NCBI GenBank assembly: GCA_039908095.1
Contig: JAMOBJ010000002.1
Span: forward strand, 87,331 to 151,330
DNA length: 64,000 nucleotides
Direction: 5' to 3'
Origin: Nitrospirae bacterium YQR-1
GTDB taxonomy: Bacteria; Nitrospirota; Thermodesulfovibrionia; Thermodesulfovibrionales; Magnetobacteriaceae
Under the pieces are notes generated by a model that was not told where the DNA came from, did not search any database, and saw nothing but the letters and a program-made list of their open reading frames with translations. The position numbers and the translations under genes are program-made. Below, piece by piece: positions 51,891 to 60,467 of the stretch; position 1 is the first letter of the stretch; every line of letters starts with the position of its first letter.

Positions 51891-52928
51891 CTACGTGTGT
51901 TGCTCTACATAGTTTTCTTTAATTTTAATTAATTCAGGTAAAACGTTTACGAAGGCATCCACAAGGTCAGGGTCAAAGTGCTTACCCTTTTCGCTCTTTA
52001 TCAGTTCAACCGCTTTTTCTACAGGCCAGGGCTCTTTGTATGGTCTTTTAGATGTTAATGCGTCAAAGACGTCTGCAATAGCAATGATTCGGCCCTCTAT
52101 AGGGATATCCTCCTCCATAATGCCATTTGGGTACCCTGAGCCATCCCACTTTTCGTGGTGAGTGAGGGAGACAACCCTTGCCGTCTCCAGCAGCTCTGAG
52201 GCGTGCATACCAATAATTGTTGCCCCTATGACAGGATGTTTTCTCATTATTTCCCACTCCTTCTCATCAAGCTTGGCAGGTTTTTGAAGGATTGTATCAG
52301 GGATGCCAATCTTTCCGATGTCGTGCATAGGTGCAGCCTGATATATCATCTCAGCAGCCATATTGCTGAGGCCATGGCTCATTGCAATGAGTTTTGAGTA
52401 AAAACTCATACGAATTACATGCAGGCCGGTCTCATTGTCTTTGAATTCGGCAGCTCTGCCCAACCTTCGTATTATTTCTATACGGGTTAAGTGAATTTCA
52501 ACGGTTCGCTGTTGTACTTTTTCTTCCAGTACTCTGTTTTGGTCGTACAGGGCAAGTTGCGTTCTTACTCTTGCAAGCACTATTGGGGGGCTAATCGGCT
52601 TCATTATGTAATCAACGGCGCCGACTTCGAATCCTCTGGTTTCGTCCTCGACCTCGGTTTTGGCAGTCAGAAAGATAACCGGAATGGCTTTTGTAGTGAG
52701 ATTTGCCTTAAGCCTTCTACACACCTCATAACCATCCATACCGGGCATCATTATATCGAGTAATATCAAGTCAGGGGGATTTTGCGATATAGCTATTTTC
52801 AAAGCCTTCTCACCGTTGAGTGCCACCTTGATTTGATAGTAAGGACTAAGCAGCCCGTTTATAATTTCAATATTATCGGGTGTATCGTCAACTACTAAAA
52901 CGGTTTGTCTTTTTAAATCAGTACCCAT
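51891..52928 (-). CDS. Response regulator with HD-GYP phosphodiesterase domain (RpfG-like)
   Basis: Probably hydrolyses cyclic di-GMP under control of a receiver. REC domain with LLDIMMPGMDG (about residues 10-125), a short linker, then HD-GYP (about 150-340) with MHDIGKIGIPD, HHEKWDGSGYP and AIADVFDALTSKRPY. The open frame extends to 53003, but the ATG at 52928 has a strong Shine-Dalgarno (GGGGGG) and starts just before the first receiver strand, so I choose it (345 aa). It is first in the four-gene signalling array. Confidence 0.92.
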   Translation of the reverse strand: MGTDLKRQTVLVVDDTPDNIEIINGLLSPYYQIKVALNGEKALKIAISQNPPDLILLDIMMPGMDGYEVCRRLKANLTTKAIPVIFLTAKTEVEDETRGFEVGAVDYIMKPISPPIVLARVRTQLALYDQNRVLEEKVQQRTVEIHLTRIEIIRRLGRAAEFKDNETGLHVIRMSFYSKLIAMSHGLSNMAAEMIYQAAPMHDIGKIGIPDTILQKPAKLDEKEWEIMRKHPVIGATIIGMHASELLETARVVSLTHHEKWDGSGYPNGIMEEDIPIEGRIIAIADVFDALTSKRPYKEPWPVEKAVELIKSEKGKHFDPDLVDAFVNVLPELIKIKENYVEQHT

Positions 52929-53113
52929 ATCTGTCCCCCCCTGCTTAAATAATATGTTTAAAAAATTTTTGTGTAAGCTGCGTAAGTCCGGCTCAAACAA
53001 CACTATTGTAATATTAAAACTGCTGACAGGTAAAGCCTTTTTTTGGATTTGTAGTAGTTATAGTGGTCTTTTTAGGCTAACATGTGTGTATCTTACTCTC
53101 TCTTTTTTCCTTT

Positions 53114-54418
53114 CTAATCAACTTTACTGATACACAAGCAGGCGTTTTGGCCGCCGAAGCCGAAGGAATTAGACAGTACGTTGTCGTGGGGTTGGTTTAA
53201 GGCCGTATTTGGGATGTAATTAAGGTCGCATTTAGGGTCAGGGAATTCATGATTAATCGTTGGGAGTATGACGGAGTTATTTATACCCATAATACTCAGG
53301 ATACACTCTATGGCGCCGGCGGCGGCTATTGTGTGGCCAAGCATAGATTTATTTGAACTTACAGGTATCTCATAAGCAACAGGACCCAGCAGTTCTTTAA
53401 TCGCCAAAGTTTCCGTAGCATCATTTTGTAAAGTGGATGTACCGTGAGCGTTTATATATCCGATTTCAGATGGTGTAAGAGAGGCATCTTCCATAGCTGC
53501 TCTCATGGCGATAACTGCACCCTCTCCTTTTGGGTGCATATCCGTTATCCTGTAGGCATCGGCTGAGGAGCCGTAGCCCTTAATTTCTCCATATACTGTA
53601 GCGCCACGCTTTTGAGCATGAGTGAGCTCTTCCAAAATAACCGCCCCTGCACCCTCAGACATTACAAAACCGTTTCTCTTTCTGTCAAAAGGCCGCGAGG
53701 CTTTATCCGGAGATGCATACTTCTCAACCAGTGCTTTTATAAGAACAAATCCGATAAAACCTGTGAAATTCAGGGAAGACTCACACCCTCCGGCTATCAT
53801 AGTATCCGTGTAGCCGGACTTTATAAGACAATATGCCTCTCCTATAGCCTGAGAGCCTGCGGCACATGCGCTTGCTATTGCTAAATTGGGCCCCTTACAG
53901 TTAAAAAGGGCGGAAAGTAACGTTGAACCCACATCAGATTTTCGCCTGAAAAAGTTGAAATACGAATAGCCGCCTCTGCTTCTGAGCCCTTCTATGTCCC
54001 ATCCTCCTTTGCCGTCATAGAACCTGTGAAGAAACACCATGTCGTCAACCGTGGGGTTCTCTCCGTGGAAGCCAAGTGAGACACCGGTGGTTTCAGGCAG
54101 GGCCGCGGCACTTAGTCCGGCTCTCTTTAAAGCCTCATCCGTTGCTCCTATCATAAACCTGCTGCCCCTTGTCACATATTTCTCAAGACGTTTTACATCT
54201 ATATCACTGTTTATCTCTTCAATACGGATATCCCATGAGGCATCAACCTCACCGCCAACTTTACAGGGAAGCCCCCTTGTGTCAAAGTTAGTGATCTCCC
54301 TTATACCGGAGGAGCCCTTCCGTGCTCTTTCAAAAGTCTCATCAGCATTGACCCCAAGGGGAGTTACCATGCCGTAACCGGTAACAACTACCCGTCGTGT
54401 GTATGAAGCTGCTTTCAT
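53114..54418 (-). CDS. Beta-ketoacyl-ACP synthase (FabF-like)
   Basis: Condensing enzyme that extends an acyl chain with malonyl-ACP. Nucleophile C185 (IASACAAGSQ) with His325 (NAHGTSTLQND), Lys357 and His362 (NKSMLGHT) form the Cys-His-His site with the structural Lys. The GFGGQNACL end is typical. 434 aa is slightly longer than housekeeping FabF, with an insertion (about 118-160) before the active-site Cys. It abuts the ACP gene with no gap. The cluster lacks other core fatty-acid genes, so it may act in a special acyl or secondary pathway. Confidence 0.9.
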   Translation of the reverse strand: MKAASYTRRVVVTGYGMVTPLGVNADETFERARKGSSGIREITNFDTRGLPCKVGGEVDASWDIRIEEINSDIDVKRLEKYVTRGSRFMIGATDEALKRAGLSAAALPETTGVSLGFHGENPTVDDMVFLHRFYDGKGGWDIEGLRSRGGYSYFNFFRRKSDVGSTLLSALFNCKGPNLAIASACAAGSQAIGEAYCLIKSGYTDTMIAGGCESSLNFTGFIGFVLIKALVEKYASPDKASRPFDRKRNGFVMSEGAGAVILEELTHAQKRGATVYGEIKGYGSSADAYRITDMHPKGEGAVIAMRAAMEDASLTPSEIGYINAHGTSTLQNDATETLAIKELLGPVAYEIPVSSNKSMLGHTIAAAGAIECILSIMGINNSVILPTINHEFPDPKCDLNYIPNTALNQPHDNVLSNSFGFGGQNACLCISKVD

Positions 54419-55003
54419 TTATGTATTAACAATGTTATGTTCATGTTGAGTTCTTTCAAGCCAATTTTTAATCAGGTCATCACCATTTTCATAAGGCGCC
54501 TCAGCGTTGCAACCCCCACAAATTACATGTGTGCCGTCCTCAGTCTTCCAGTTTGACGCACCACAGACAGGGCAGCTCTCAGGCAGGGAATCCAAAATAT
54601 CTGTAACTGCCCGTGACATAGACTTTACAGTCAACATTGCAGGAAGGGCATCCATATCCATACCGGGTGTGAGCTCAAAACTCCCGCCTGATTCATCACC
54701 ACTGGAGAGCCGTATTTTCATTAATTTAACAGCTGTTTCCGTCAGTTGGCCGTTTGAGTCAACCGCAGTGCCCTCTCCAAACATCTCCTCAATATGCTCA
54801 ATTATGAAATGCCGTGCCATTTTTATGCCAAATGCCTGCTCAAGGCGGTAATTTATATCAAGGAAATCCAGTGACTCCGCCCCAAGGTCTTTAATTAGAG
54901 AACTATCCGGTGCTATCGTGTCTTTGTCTATCGTCAGAGTGTCCGATATTGCTGTTTTCATTTCCTCTATTACCCTTTCAAAAGGTATAAGGTTTTGTTT
55001 CAT
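54419..55003 (-). CDS. Acyl carrier protein with C-terminal zinc-ribbon
   Basis: 194 residues. The N-terminal 85 residues form an ACP: LIKDLGAESLDFLDI places the phosphopantetheine serine at S44. After a middle region (about 95-135) comes a zinc-ribbon with C144, C147, C162 and C165 (CPVCG and CGGC). Ordinary ACPs are about 80 residues and have no metal site. AGGAGG precedes the ATG. It sits between the FabL-like reductase and the ketosynthase, so it probably serves as their dedicated carrier. Confidence 0.82.
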   Translation of the reverse strand: MKQNLIPFERVIEEMKTAISDTLTIDKDTIAPDSSLIKDLGAESLDFLDINYRLEQAFGIKMARHFIIEHIEEMFGEGTAVDSNGQLTETAVKLMKIRLSSGDESGGSFELTPGMDMDALPAMLTVKSMSRAVTDILDSLPESCPVCGASNWKTEDGTHVICGGCNAEAPYENGDDLIKNWLERTQHEHNIVNT

Positions 55004-55040
55004 CAGGTCGCCTCCTTGTACTGATATTTATATGTTTTTT

Positions 55041-55820
55041 TTACTTTGTAAAGTTTCTGTACAGGCTGTTACTCATTCCGCGGTCAACCACTATGGTTTG
55101 TCCCATAATACCACGACTCATGTCTGAGCAGAGAAAGAACACAACATCGGCGATTTCCTCGGGGGTAACAAAAAACGATTCCGGCATCTTGTCTAACCCC
55201 TCCACATACTGCCGTAGCACTTTAAAAGAATCGGTTTTTACAATTCCACCTGATACAGCGTTTACAGATATTCCCTTACCGGAAAGTGTCTCAGATAAGT
55301 CCCGCACAACAGCCTCCATTGCAGCTTTCATGCTGCCCAGGGGATAGCTGGGGTTATAGTACTTGCTGCCAAGGCTCGATATGAAGACTATCTTTCCGCT
55401 GGTTTTCACCAGATGCGGCAGTGCCTCTTGTACGCAAAAAATGTTACCCATGTAGTTTATCCTGAGAAGATCGTTTAGCTCCCTTTCAAAGAGCTTTTCA
55501 ATGGGTTTAAATGGAGCCTTAGCAGCATTTAAAATAAGATAATCGAGCCGGCCTGAATGCTTAACTGTCTCTTCAACAAGATACTTCACCTCGTCTTTTT
55601 TTGAAATATCTGCTTTTATTGAAACTGCATTCACCCCCAGAGATTTAAATTCTTCAACAAGCGCCCTGGCCGCCACTTCAGACTTCCCACCCTCACGGGA
55701 ATAATTGACGGTCACGTCTGCATCATTTTCTGCAAACCTCCGTGCTATGGCTTTCCCTATTCCACGGGAACTTCCGGTTATCAAAGCACATGGCCTGTTA
55801 TTATTTATATTTTCGCTCAT
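55041..55820 (-). CDS. SDR-family oxidoreductase, FabL-like enoyl-ACP reductase
   Basis: 259 residues. Cofactor motif TGSSRGIG at 15-22, NAA at 98-100, and SSLGSKYYNP then a YPLGSMKAAMEA helix. SSLGS and the end (IMGQTIVVDRG) resemble FabL (enoyl-ACP reductase III) more than FabG. Putative catalytic Lys165 is preceded by Tyr159 with five residues between; FabL and FabI have six and classical SDRs three. The enzyme may reduce an enoyl or ketoacyl group on the ACP of the next gene (37 bp downstream). Confidence 0.82.
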   Translation of the reverse strand: MSENINNNRPCALITGSSRGIGKAIARRFAENDADVTVNYSREGGKSEVAARALVEEFKSLGVNAVSIKADISKKDEVKYLVEETVKHSGRLDYLILNAAKAPFKPIEKLFERELNDLLRINYMGNIFCVQEALPHLVKTSGKIVFISSLGSKYYNPSYPLGSMKAAMEAVVRDLSETLSGKGISVNAVSGGIVKTDSFKVLRQYVEGLDKMPESFFVTPEEIADVVFFLCSDMSRGIMGQTIVVDRGMSNSLYRNFTK

Positions 55821-55907
55821 GTAACAGGTAATTCTAACAAAACGCCTGTTTCTTTATCAATATGGCTAAGAATAAACTGTGTACATAATTTTTTGCAATT
55901 CGAATTG

Positions 55908-55937
55908 TTGCTTTGCTTCTTGTGTGTTTGTTATAAT
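55908..55937 (+). promoter_or_regulatory. Promoter for the single-domain response regulator
   Basis: TTGCTT (TTG of the -35 kept) and TATAAT (perfect) are separated by 18 bp, 79 bp before the ATG at 56017. Confidence 0.5.
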
Positions 55938-56016
55938 TACCTTCAAATAGCTTTTCACCTGACTGGTTGCCTCTTTAATGAGTGTGTGCAGGAAAAAGAG
56001 GCATGGAGGAGCGCCT

Positions 56017-56424
56017 ATGAGAATTTTAATAGCTGAAGATGATTTTGCAATCTGCTCATTATTACAGCAATTTCTGGAAAGTTATGCTACTAATGTGGAC
56101 TCCGTTGCAAATGGTGCTGAGGCAGTTGATATGTTCATGCGTGCCATGGATGACAATAAACCGTATGATATTGTTTTTCTTGACGTTATGATGCCTGAAA
56201 TGGATGGCTTTACAGCATTGGAGAGGATTCGAGGAATAGAAAAAACTATAGGAATTGCATATGACAAAGAGGTTAAAATTGTGATGGCAACCGCCCTGAA
56301 TTCCCCTAAAGACGTGCTTGAGGCTTATTACATCGGCGGCTGTAACGATTATATTGCAAAACCCTTTGACTTGAAAAAACTTGCTGCATTACTTGTAAAA
56401 TACGGCTTCTCTAAAGTGCTCTGA
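56017..56424 (+). CDS. Single-domain response regulator (CheY-like)
   Basis: 135 residues, receiver only. Acidic pocket EDD near the N terminus, phospho-acceptor in VFLDVMMPEMDG, Thr/Ala switch in MATALN, and Lys in YIAKPFDLKKL. The ATG at 56017 has GGAGG at good spacing, so the frame upstream to 55978 is not used. It is not beside a kinase gene; it could be a relay or output for the array at 44.7-53 kb or act with the following gene. It stands 118 bp before the WD40-fusion gene. Confidence 0.9.
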   Translation: MRILIAEDDFAICSLLQQFLESYATNVDSVANGAEAVDMFMRAMDDNKPYDIVFLDVMMPEMDGFTALERIRGIEKTIGIAYDKEVKIVMATALNSPKDVLEAYYIGGCNDYIAKPFDLKKLAALLVKYGFSKVL

Positions 56425-56542
56425 CAGAAATCAGGCATATCAACAAAATAGGCAACACGTACATGATAGACAATTGCCTCATGGTTTTACTTTCATTTGC
56501 AATATCCCCTCTGTTACTATAACTTTATGACTGGAAATTGCA

Positions 56543-59008
56543 ATGACTAAACAGTTATCAACCTCGACAACCGCAATTGGCTTATTGGATATTTTACTAT
56601 ATGCACTAATAAGTATTTATACAATATTTATGTTGTTTTACAATCTTAATTCACGCTACTACTGGCTGGATGAGACAGAGACTGCTGCTTTGGCTGTAAA
56701 TATTACAAAGTATGGCTTGCCTGTCGTTTATGACGGTAAGAACTACATTTCGCTCTATGGTCCTGCCGTGTCAGAGAATAAGTCTAACATTGCTACATGG
56801 AGGCCGTGGCTGGATGAGTATATTGTGGCGGCCTCTTTTAAACTATTGGGACAGAGCAACAGAGCAGGGCGCCTTCCATTTGCATTGATTGCACTAGGCA
56901 CTGTGTTTATGACAGCGCTTCTGTCATACCGGTTCTTTAAATCCCATGGGGCGGCTGCGGCGGCTGTTGCGCTTATGGTAACATCCGAGCTTTTCATTCT
57001 CCATGCCCGGCAGTGCAGGTATTATTCACTGGTTATTTTTGCTGAAGTTTATCTTATCTTTGCTATTTATCTTATTTTAACCGGAAAAAATACAAAAGGT
57101 ATTTTCGTGCTGACTATAAGCCTTATCATTCAATTTTATACAAATTATATAGTGCTTGCAGGAAACATCCTAGCACTGGGAATCTTTGCTATTTTAGGCC
57201 GCAAGAGAAACCATGGGCTGCTTTCCTCCGTTTCAATCAGTATAACAGCTCTTGCACTTGCTGCACTGCCGTGGCTGATATATGCAAAACCGTGGCATCA
57301 ATCCGGTTTTGTGGGCGGCTCCAATCCAATTTCCAAATTGAAGTATTATTTCATCGAAATTCATTTTCATATTATCCCGTTGGTGGTGCTTCTGATTCCA
57401 GTGGTGTATTACCTGTGCAGGAGGTATTACCCAAAAGCCGGTTGTGCAACTGCACAAAGAGTTTCAACGGTTGAGAAAGATATTGTATTGTTATTAGTCT
57501 TAATTCTGTCGCTGACTCTTCTTATAGTGCCGCTTGCCCCGTGGGTTTATATCAGGTATGTGGTACATTTTATACCGGTTGCTGTGCTTCTAATAGTTTT
57601 TATATTAACTACCTATATCCGCTCCGAGCCGATTAGGCTGATTATATTATGTCTTTTGTGTTTTACGAATTATATCTCATGGTTTAGCGCTTATCCGGTC
57701 AGAGCTCTAAGAGGGCAGACGGTGGCGGTGCATGAGTCAAAAGCTACTATTGTTAAACTAATAAACTACATACTCACAAATTCAACAGACAGGCTGGAAG
57801 ATACCGTCAAATATCTCAATAAAGAGGGCACACCCGGCGATACCGTGCTGGTATCCTGCCCGGAATTCCAACTGGCATACTACACCGGTATGAGAGTTGT
57901 TAACGCCAGGTTTCCGGAGATGTTTAATTTGACCACACTGCCGCAATGGATTTTGCCTGAGTGCGTATCCGATGACACCCCTGTTCCGCTGTATCCGCCT
58001 AAGCAGTATGCAAAGTATTATCGCCCTGTCAGTGTAGAAATTCACAACACTCCGGTAGTCGGTAATATGCCAAACCCAGACATCTATGATCAGTTCAGCA
58101 CAGATAGCAAAAGTTACATAACAGCGTATAAACTACAAAGCGCAGTAGGGGTTGACGTCAAGCCTGAGACAGCCCTCTTTAAACCTGCCGGGTTTGACGG
58201 AGCAGTCAACTCAGTAGCCGTAACACCGGATGGTAAGTATGTGTTGGCCTCAGGTGGCTCTGATAATATCATAGAGAGCAGTTTCAGCATTAAACTTATA
58301 GAGATAAAAAGCGGCACACTTGTTAAAGAATTTGCCCGCCACCCTCAACCTGTCAGCTCTTTAACTGTTACGGCAGACGGCAAGGCTGTGGTGGGAATAG
58401 TCGGTAATACGATTAAGCAGTGGGACATTGCAACCGGCAACAAAATAATGGCTTTTACAGGGCACAAGGAACGGATAAATGCAATCGCTTTGCTCCCTGA
58501 TGGTAATCAGTTGTTAAGTGCAGCAAGGAATGATACGCTGAAGCTCTGGGATATACGCACTTCCAGGGAGCTAAGAGCATTTACCGGTATCAGAAATAAT
58601 ACTGTGGCTGTAGCCATAACCCCTGACGGGCGCTTTGCCGTATCAGCCGGTACAGATAATCTTCTGCGTCTGTGGGATATTAAAACCGCAGCAGAAATAA
58701 AAACCTTCTCCGGCAACACCGCAAATATAAAAACCATAGCGATAAGCAATTCAGGGAAAGTTATGATAACAGGCGGGAGCTTTGACGCAGCGATAAGGAT
58801 ATGGGATATTGAGGAGGGACGGGAAATTAAAACACTTTTTTCGGGACAGCCTGTGGCCGTCTCTTCCATTGTGCTAGGTCCTGATGACAAGACGGCTGTT
58901 ATCGGCTCATGGGACGGCACAGTGTCAGTCTGGGACATGGCATCGGAAAAGAAATTGCTGACACTTACCACTAATTTCAAAAAACAAACAGCAGCTATTT
59001 TGCCGTGA
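56543..59008 (+). CDS. GT39-type membrane glycosyltransferase fused to WD40 beta-propeller
   Basis: 821 residues. The N-terminal part (about 14-400) has around ten hydrophobic helices. The first loop contains YYWLDETETAALA, the acidic catalytic loop of GT39/PMT-like enzymes, and ARQCRYYSL fits the next loop. A soluble spacer (400-540) follows. Residues about 550-815 hold six WD40-type repeats, each with a (V/T)-x-PDG-x2 strand and an ending such as KLWDIRT, RLWDIKT, RIWDIEE or SVWDMAS. By the topology of this family the propeller should lie in the periplasm. It ends in a 14-bp overlap with the convergent TPR gene. No equivalent fusion is known to me. Confidence 0.8.
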   Translation: MTKQLSTSTTAIGLLDILLYALISIYTIFMLFYNLNSRYYWLDETETAALAVNITKYGLPVVYDGKNYISLYGPAVSENKSNIATWRPWLDEYIVAASFKLLGQSNRAGRLPFALIALGTVFMTALLSYRFFKSHGAAAAAVALMVTSELFILHARQCRYYSLVIFAEVYLIFAIYLILTGKNTKGIFVLTISLIIQFYTNYIVLAGNILALGIFAILGRKRNHGLLSSVSISITALALAALPWLIYAKPWHQSGFVGGSNPISKLKYYFIEIHFHIIPLVVLLIPVVYYLCRRYYPKAGCATAQRVSTVEKDIVLLLVLILSLTLLIVPLAPWVYIRYVVHFIPVAVLLIVFILTTYIRSEPIRLIILCLLCFTNYISWFSAYPVRALRGQTVAVHESKATIVKLINYILTNSTDRLEDTVKYLNKEGTPGDTVLVSCPEFQLAYYTGMRVVNARFPEMFNLTTLPQWILPECVSDDTPVPLYPPKQYAKYYRPVSVEIHNTPVVGNMPNPDIYDQFSTDSKSYITAYKLQSAVGVDVKPETALFKPAGFDGAVNSVAVTPDGKYVLASGGSDNIIESSFSIKLIEIKSGTLVKEFARHPQPVSSLTVTADGKAVVGIVGNTIKQWDIATGNKIMAFTGHKERINAIALLPDGNQLLSAARNDTLKLWDIRTSRELRAFTGIRNNTVAVAITPDGRFAVSAGTDNLLRLWDIKTAAEIKTFSGNTANIKTIAISNSGKVMITGGSFDAAIRIWDIEEGREIKTLFSGQPVAVSSIVLGPDDKTAVIGSWDGTVSVWDMASEKKLLTLTTNFKKQTAAILP

Positions 59009-60035
59009 CATTGTCCGGCCACTTGAGGCCTTTGGATTGTAAATACTTCTGAGCGAGTTTAGAACCCAGGCGTGCCGCCTCCGACATATCAGCGACAGCC
59101 TTCTCGTTTTCCCCTTTCTTAGCATAGGACTCAGCACGATAATAGTACGCCTCAGCACTGTCGGCAACCAGCTCGATGGTTTTTGTAAAGTCAGCGATAG
59201 CCTTATCATAGTCTCCTTTTTCAATATAGAAACTACCACGATAAAAGTACGCCTCGGCATATTTTGGATTTATAACTATAGCGCTGGTAAAATCAAGGAT
59301 AGCCTTATCAATGTCTCCTTTGCTTTCAAGCAAAGAGGCACGATAAAAATACGCAACTGCATCCTTTGGGTCTGCTTCAATCGCTTTGGTATAATCGGCT
59401 ATGGCCTTATCTTTATCATCATCAGTAGCAGTTGTACCGTCACCATCACGGTCATAAAATGAACATCCGCTGCTTGTGTACTTTACAGGCTCCTTTTGTG
59501 TTTCCTCCTCAGGGCGTTTACTTAAAACCACAATGAATAAAATAAAAACTATGACCACCGTGGCAGCTACTGCAACTGTAGTAAAGTTTATGTCTGATGT
59601 TTTTACTGTCTCGGCACTCTTGGCTTTGACCTCTGTCTTGTGTTTAGTATCCTCATCCTGTCCATGATGAGTGTACATGCGCTTGAAGTACGAATCAGCA
59701 TAATCATCGTTTAACTCAACAGCTTTTTTGTAGTCGGCCAGAGCCTTATCTTTATTGTTCATTTTCAGATAAACCAGACCGCGGTTAAAAAAAGCTAAAG
59801 CAAAATCAGATTCTATCTCAATAGCTTTGGTATAATCAGCGATAGCTCTTTTTTTGTTTCCTCTTGCAGCGTAGGCGTCAGCCCGGTTAGCATATGCATT
59901 AGTAAATCTGTCATTTAGCTCAATGGCTTTGGTGTAGTTATCAATAGCCTTATCGAAGTTACCATCGGTGTAATACATATTTCCCCTGTGATTGTATGCC
60001 TCCGCATCCTTTTTTAAGAAATCAAAGATACCCAT
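58995..60035 (-). CDS. TPR protein with repeats on both sides of a membrane helix
   Basis: 346 residues. Three TPRs at about 12-113 (for example AYNHRGNMYYTDGNFDKAID), a charged linker, one membrane helix at about 152-172, an acidic DRDGDGTTATDDD stretch that looks like a calcium-binding EF/dockerin-type loop, and four more TPRs from about 205 to 330. With no signal peptide, the first set should be cytoplasmic and the second outside. The sequence repeats KAIADYTKAIE in several units. Its gene overlaps the WD40-fusion gene tail to tail. Confidence 0.82.
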   Translation of the reverse strand: MGIFDFLKKDAEAYNHRGNMYYTDGNFDKAIDNYTKAIELNDRFTNAYANRADAYAARGNKKRAIADYTKAIEIESDFALAFFNRGLVYLKMNNKDKALADYKKAVELNDDYADSYFKRMYTHHGQDEDTKHKTEVKAKSAETVKTSDINFTTVAVAATVVIVFILFIVVLSKRPEEETQKEPVKYTSSGCSFYDRDGDGTTATDDDKDKAIADYTKAIEADPKDAVAYFYRASLLESKGDIDKAILDFTSAIVINPKYAEAYFYRGSFYIEKGDYDKAIADFTKTIELVADSAEAYYYRAESYAKKGENEKAVADMSEAARLGSKLAQKYLQSKGLKWPDNVTAK

Positions 60036-60267
60036 TACATTACCCTCCCTCTGCCGGATTTATGCACTGTGCTGCGTACTTCAAAGGTGACAGACGCACA
60101 TATAGCATCAACCGGCAGCTTATTCTACTGATGCGCCAATGAGAAAAAAACTTCTCCAGCCAACCTCCATTTGGCAGCCATGACCACAACATATCTCTTT
60201 TGCAATTCTTAAGGGTCAGTTATAATTATAACATATATATCCAACAAAATCAATTATACCTCATACT

Positions 60268-60310
60268 AATACCAAGTAGCGTTCATAGACGTAATATTAA
60301 AATTATTTAA
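60268..60310 (+). repeat. Copy of the dispersed-repeat end
   Basis: Begins TAATACCAAGTAGC and continues GTTCATAGACGTAATA. The whole 43-bp stretch is repeated with about four changes at 63297-63340. It lies in the 432-bp gene-free spacer 60036-60467, which otherwise holds only the hairpins listed separately. Confidence 0.6.
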
Positions 60311-60371
60311 ATAAAAAATTGCAGTTATCCCAAAAGGTATTTAAATTTAAACGACTAAACCTTGGAAACCG

Positions 60372-60408
60372 GGGGTCTATGGGAAGTCCCCACAAGTGGG
60401 GAGACCCC
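60372..60408. repeat. Nested G/C-rich hairpin
   Basis: Outer arms GGGGTCT and AGACCCC enclose inner arms TCCCCAC and GTGGGGA with a 2-base turn. It follows the 60429-60463 hairpin on the transcript of the MFS gene. Role unknown; it may be part of a bidirectional terminator or a palindromic repeat. Confidence 0.5.
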
Positions 60409-60428
60409 TGATGATTAGGCAGGAAAGG

Positions 60429-60463
60429 GTATAAGGGGAAGGACAGAGTCCTTCCCCTTATAC
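60429..60463 (-). terminator. Strong hairpin after the chrB-DUF2148-MFS operon
   Basis: GTATAAGGGGAAGGAC and its exact complement (16 bp each) are separated by 3 bases. The hairpin begins 4 bp after the MFS stop codon. On the minus strand the stem is followed by CCTTTCC, so the U-tract is poor, but stem stability and position favour termination or mRNA 3'-end protection. Confidence 0.65.
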
Positions 60464-60467
60464 TCCC

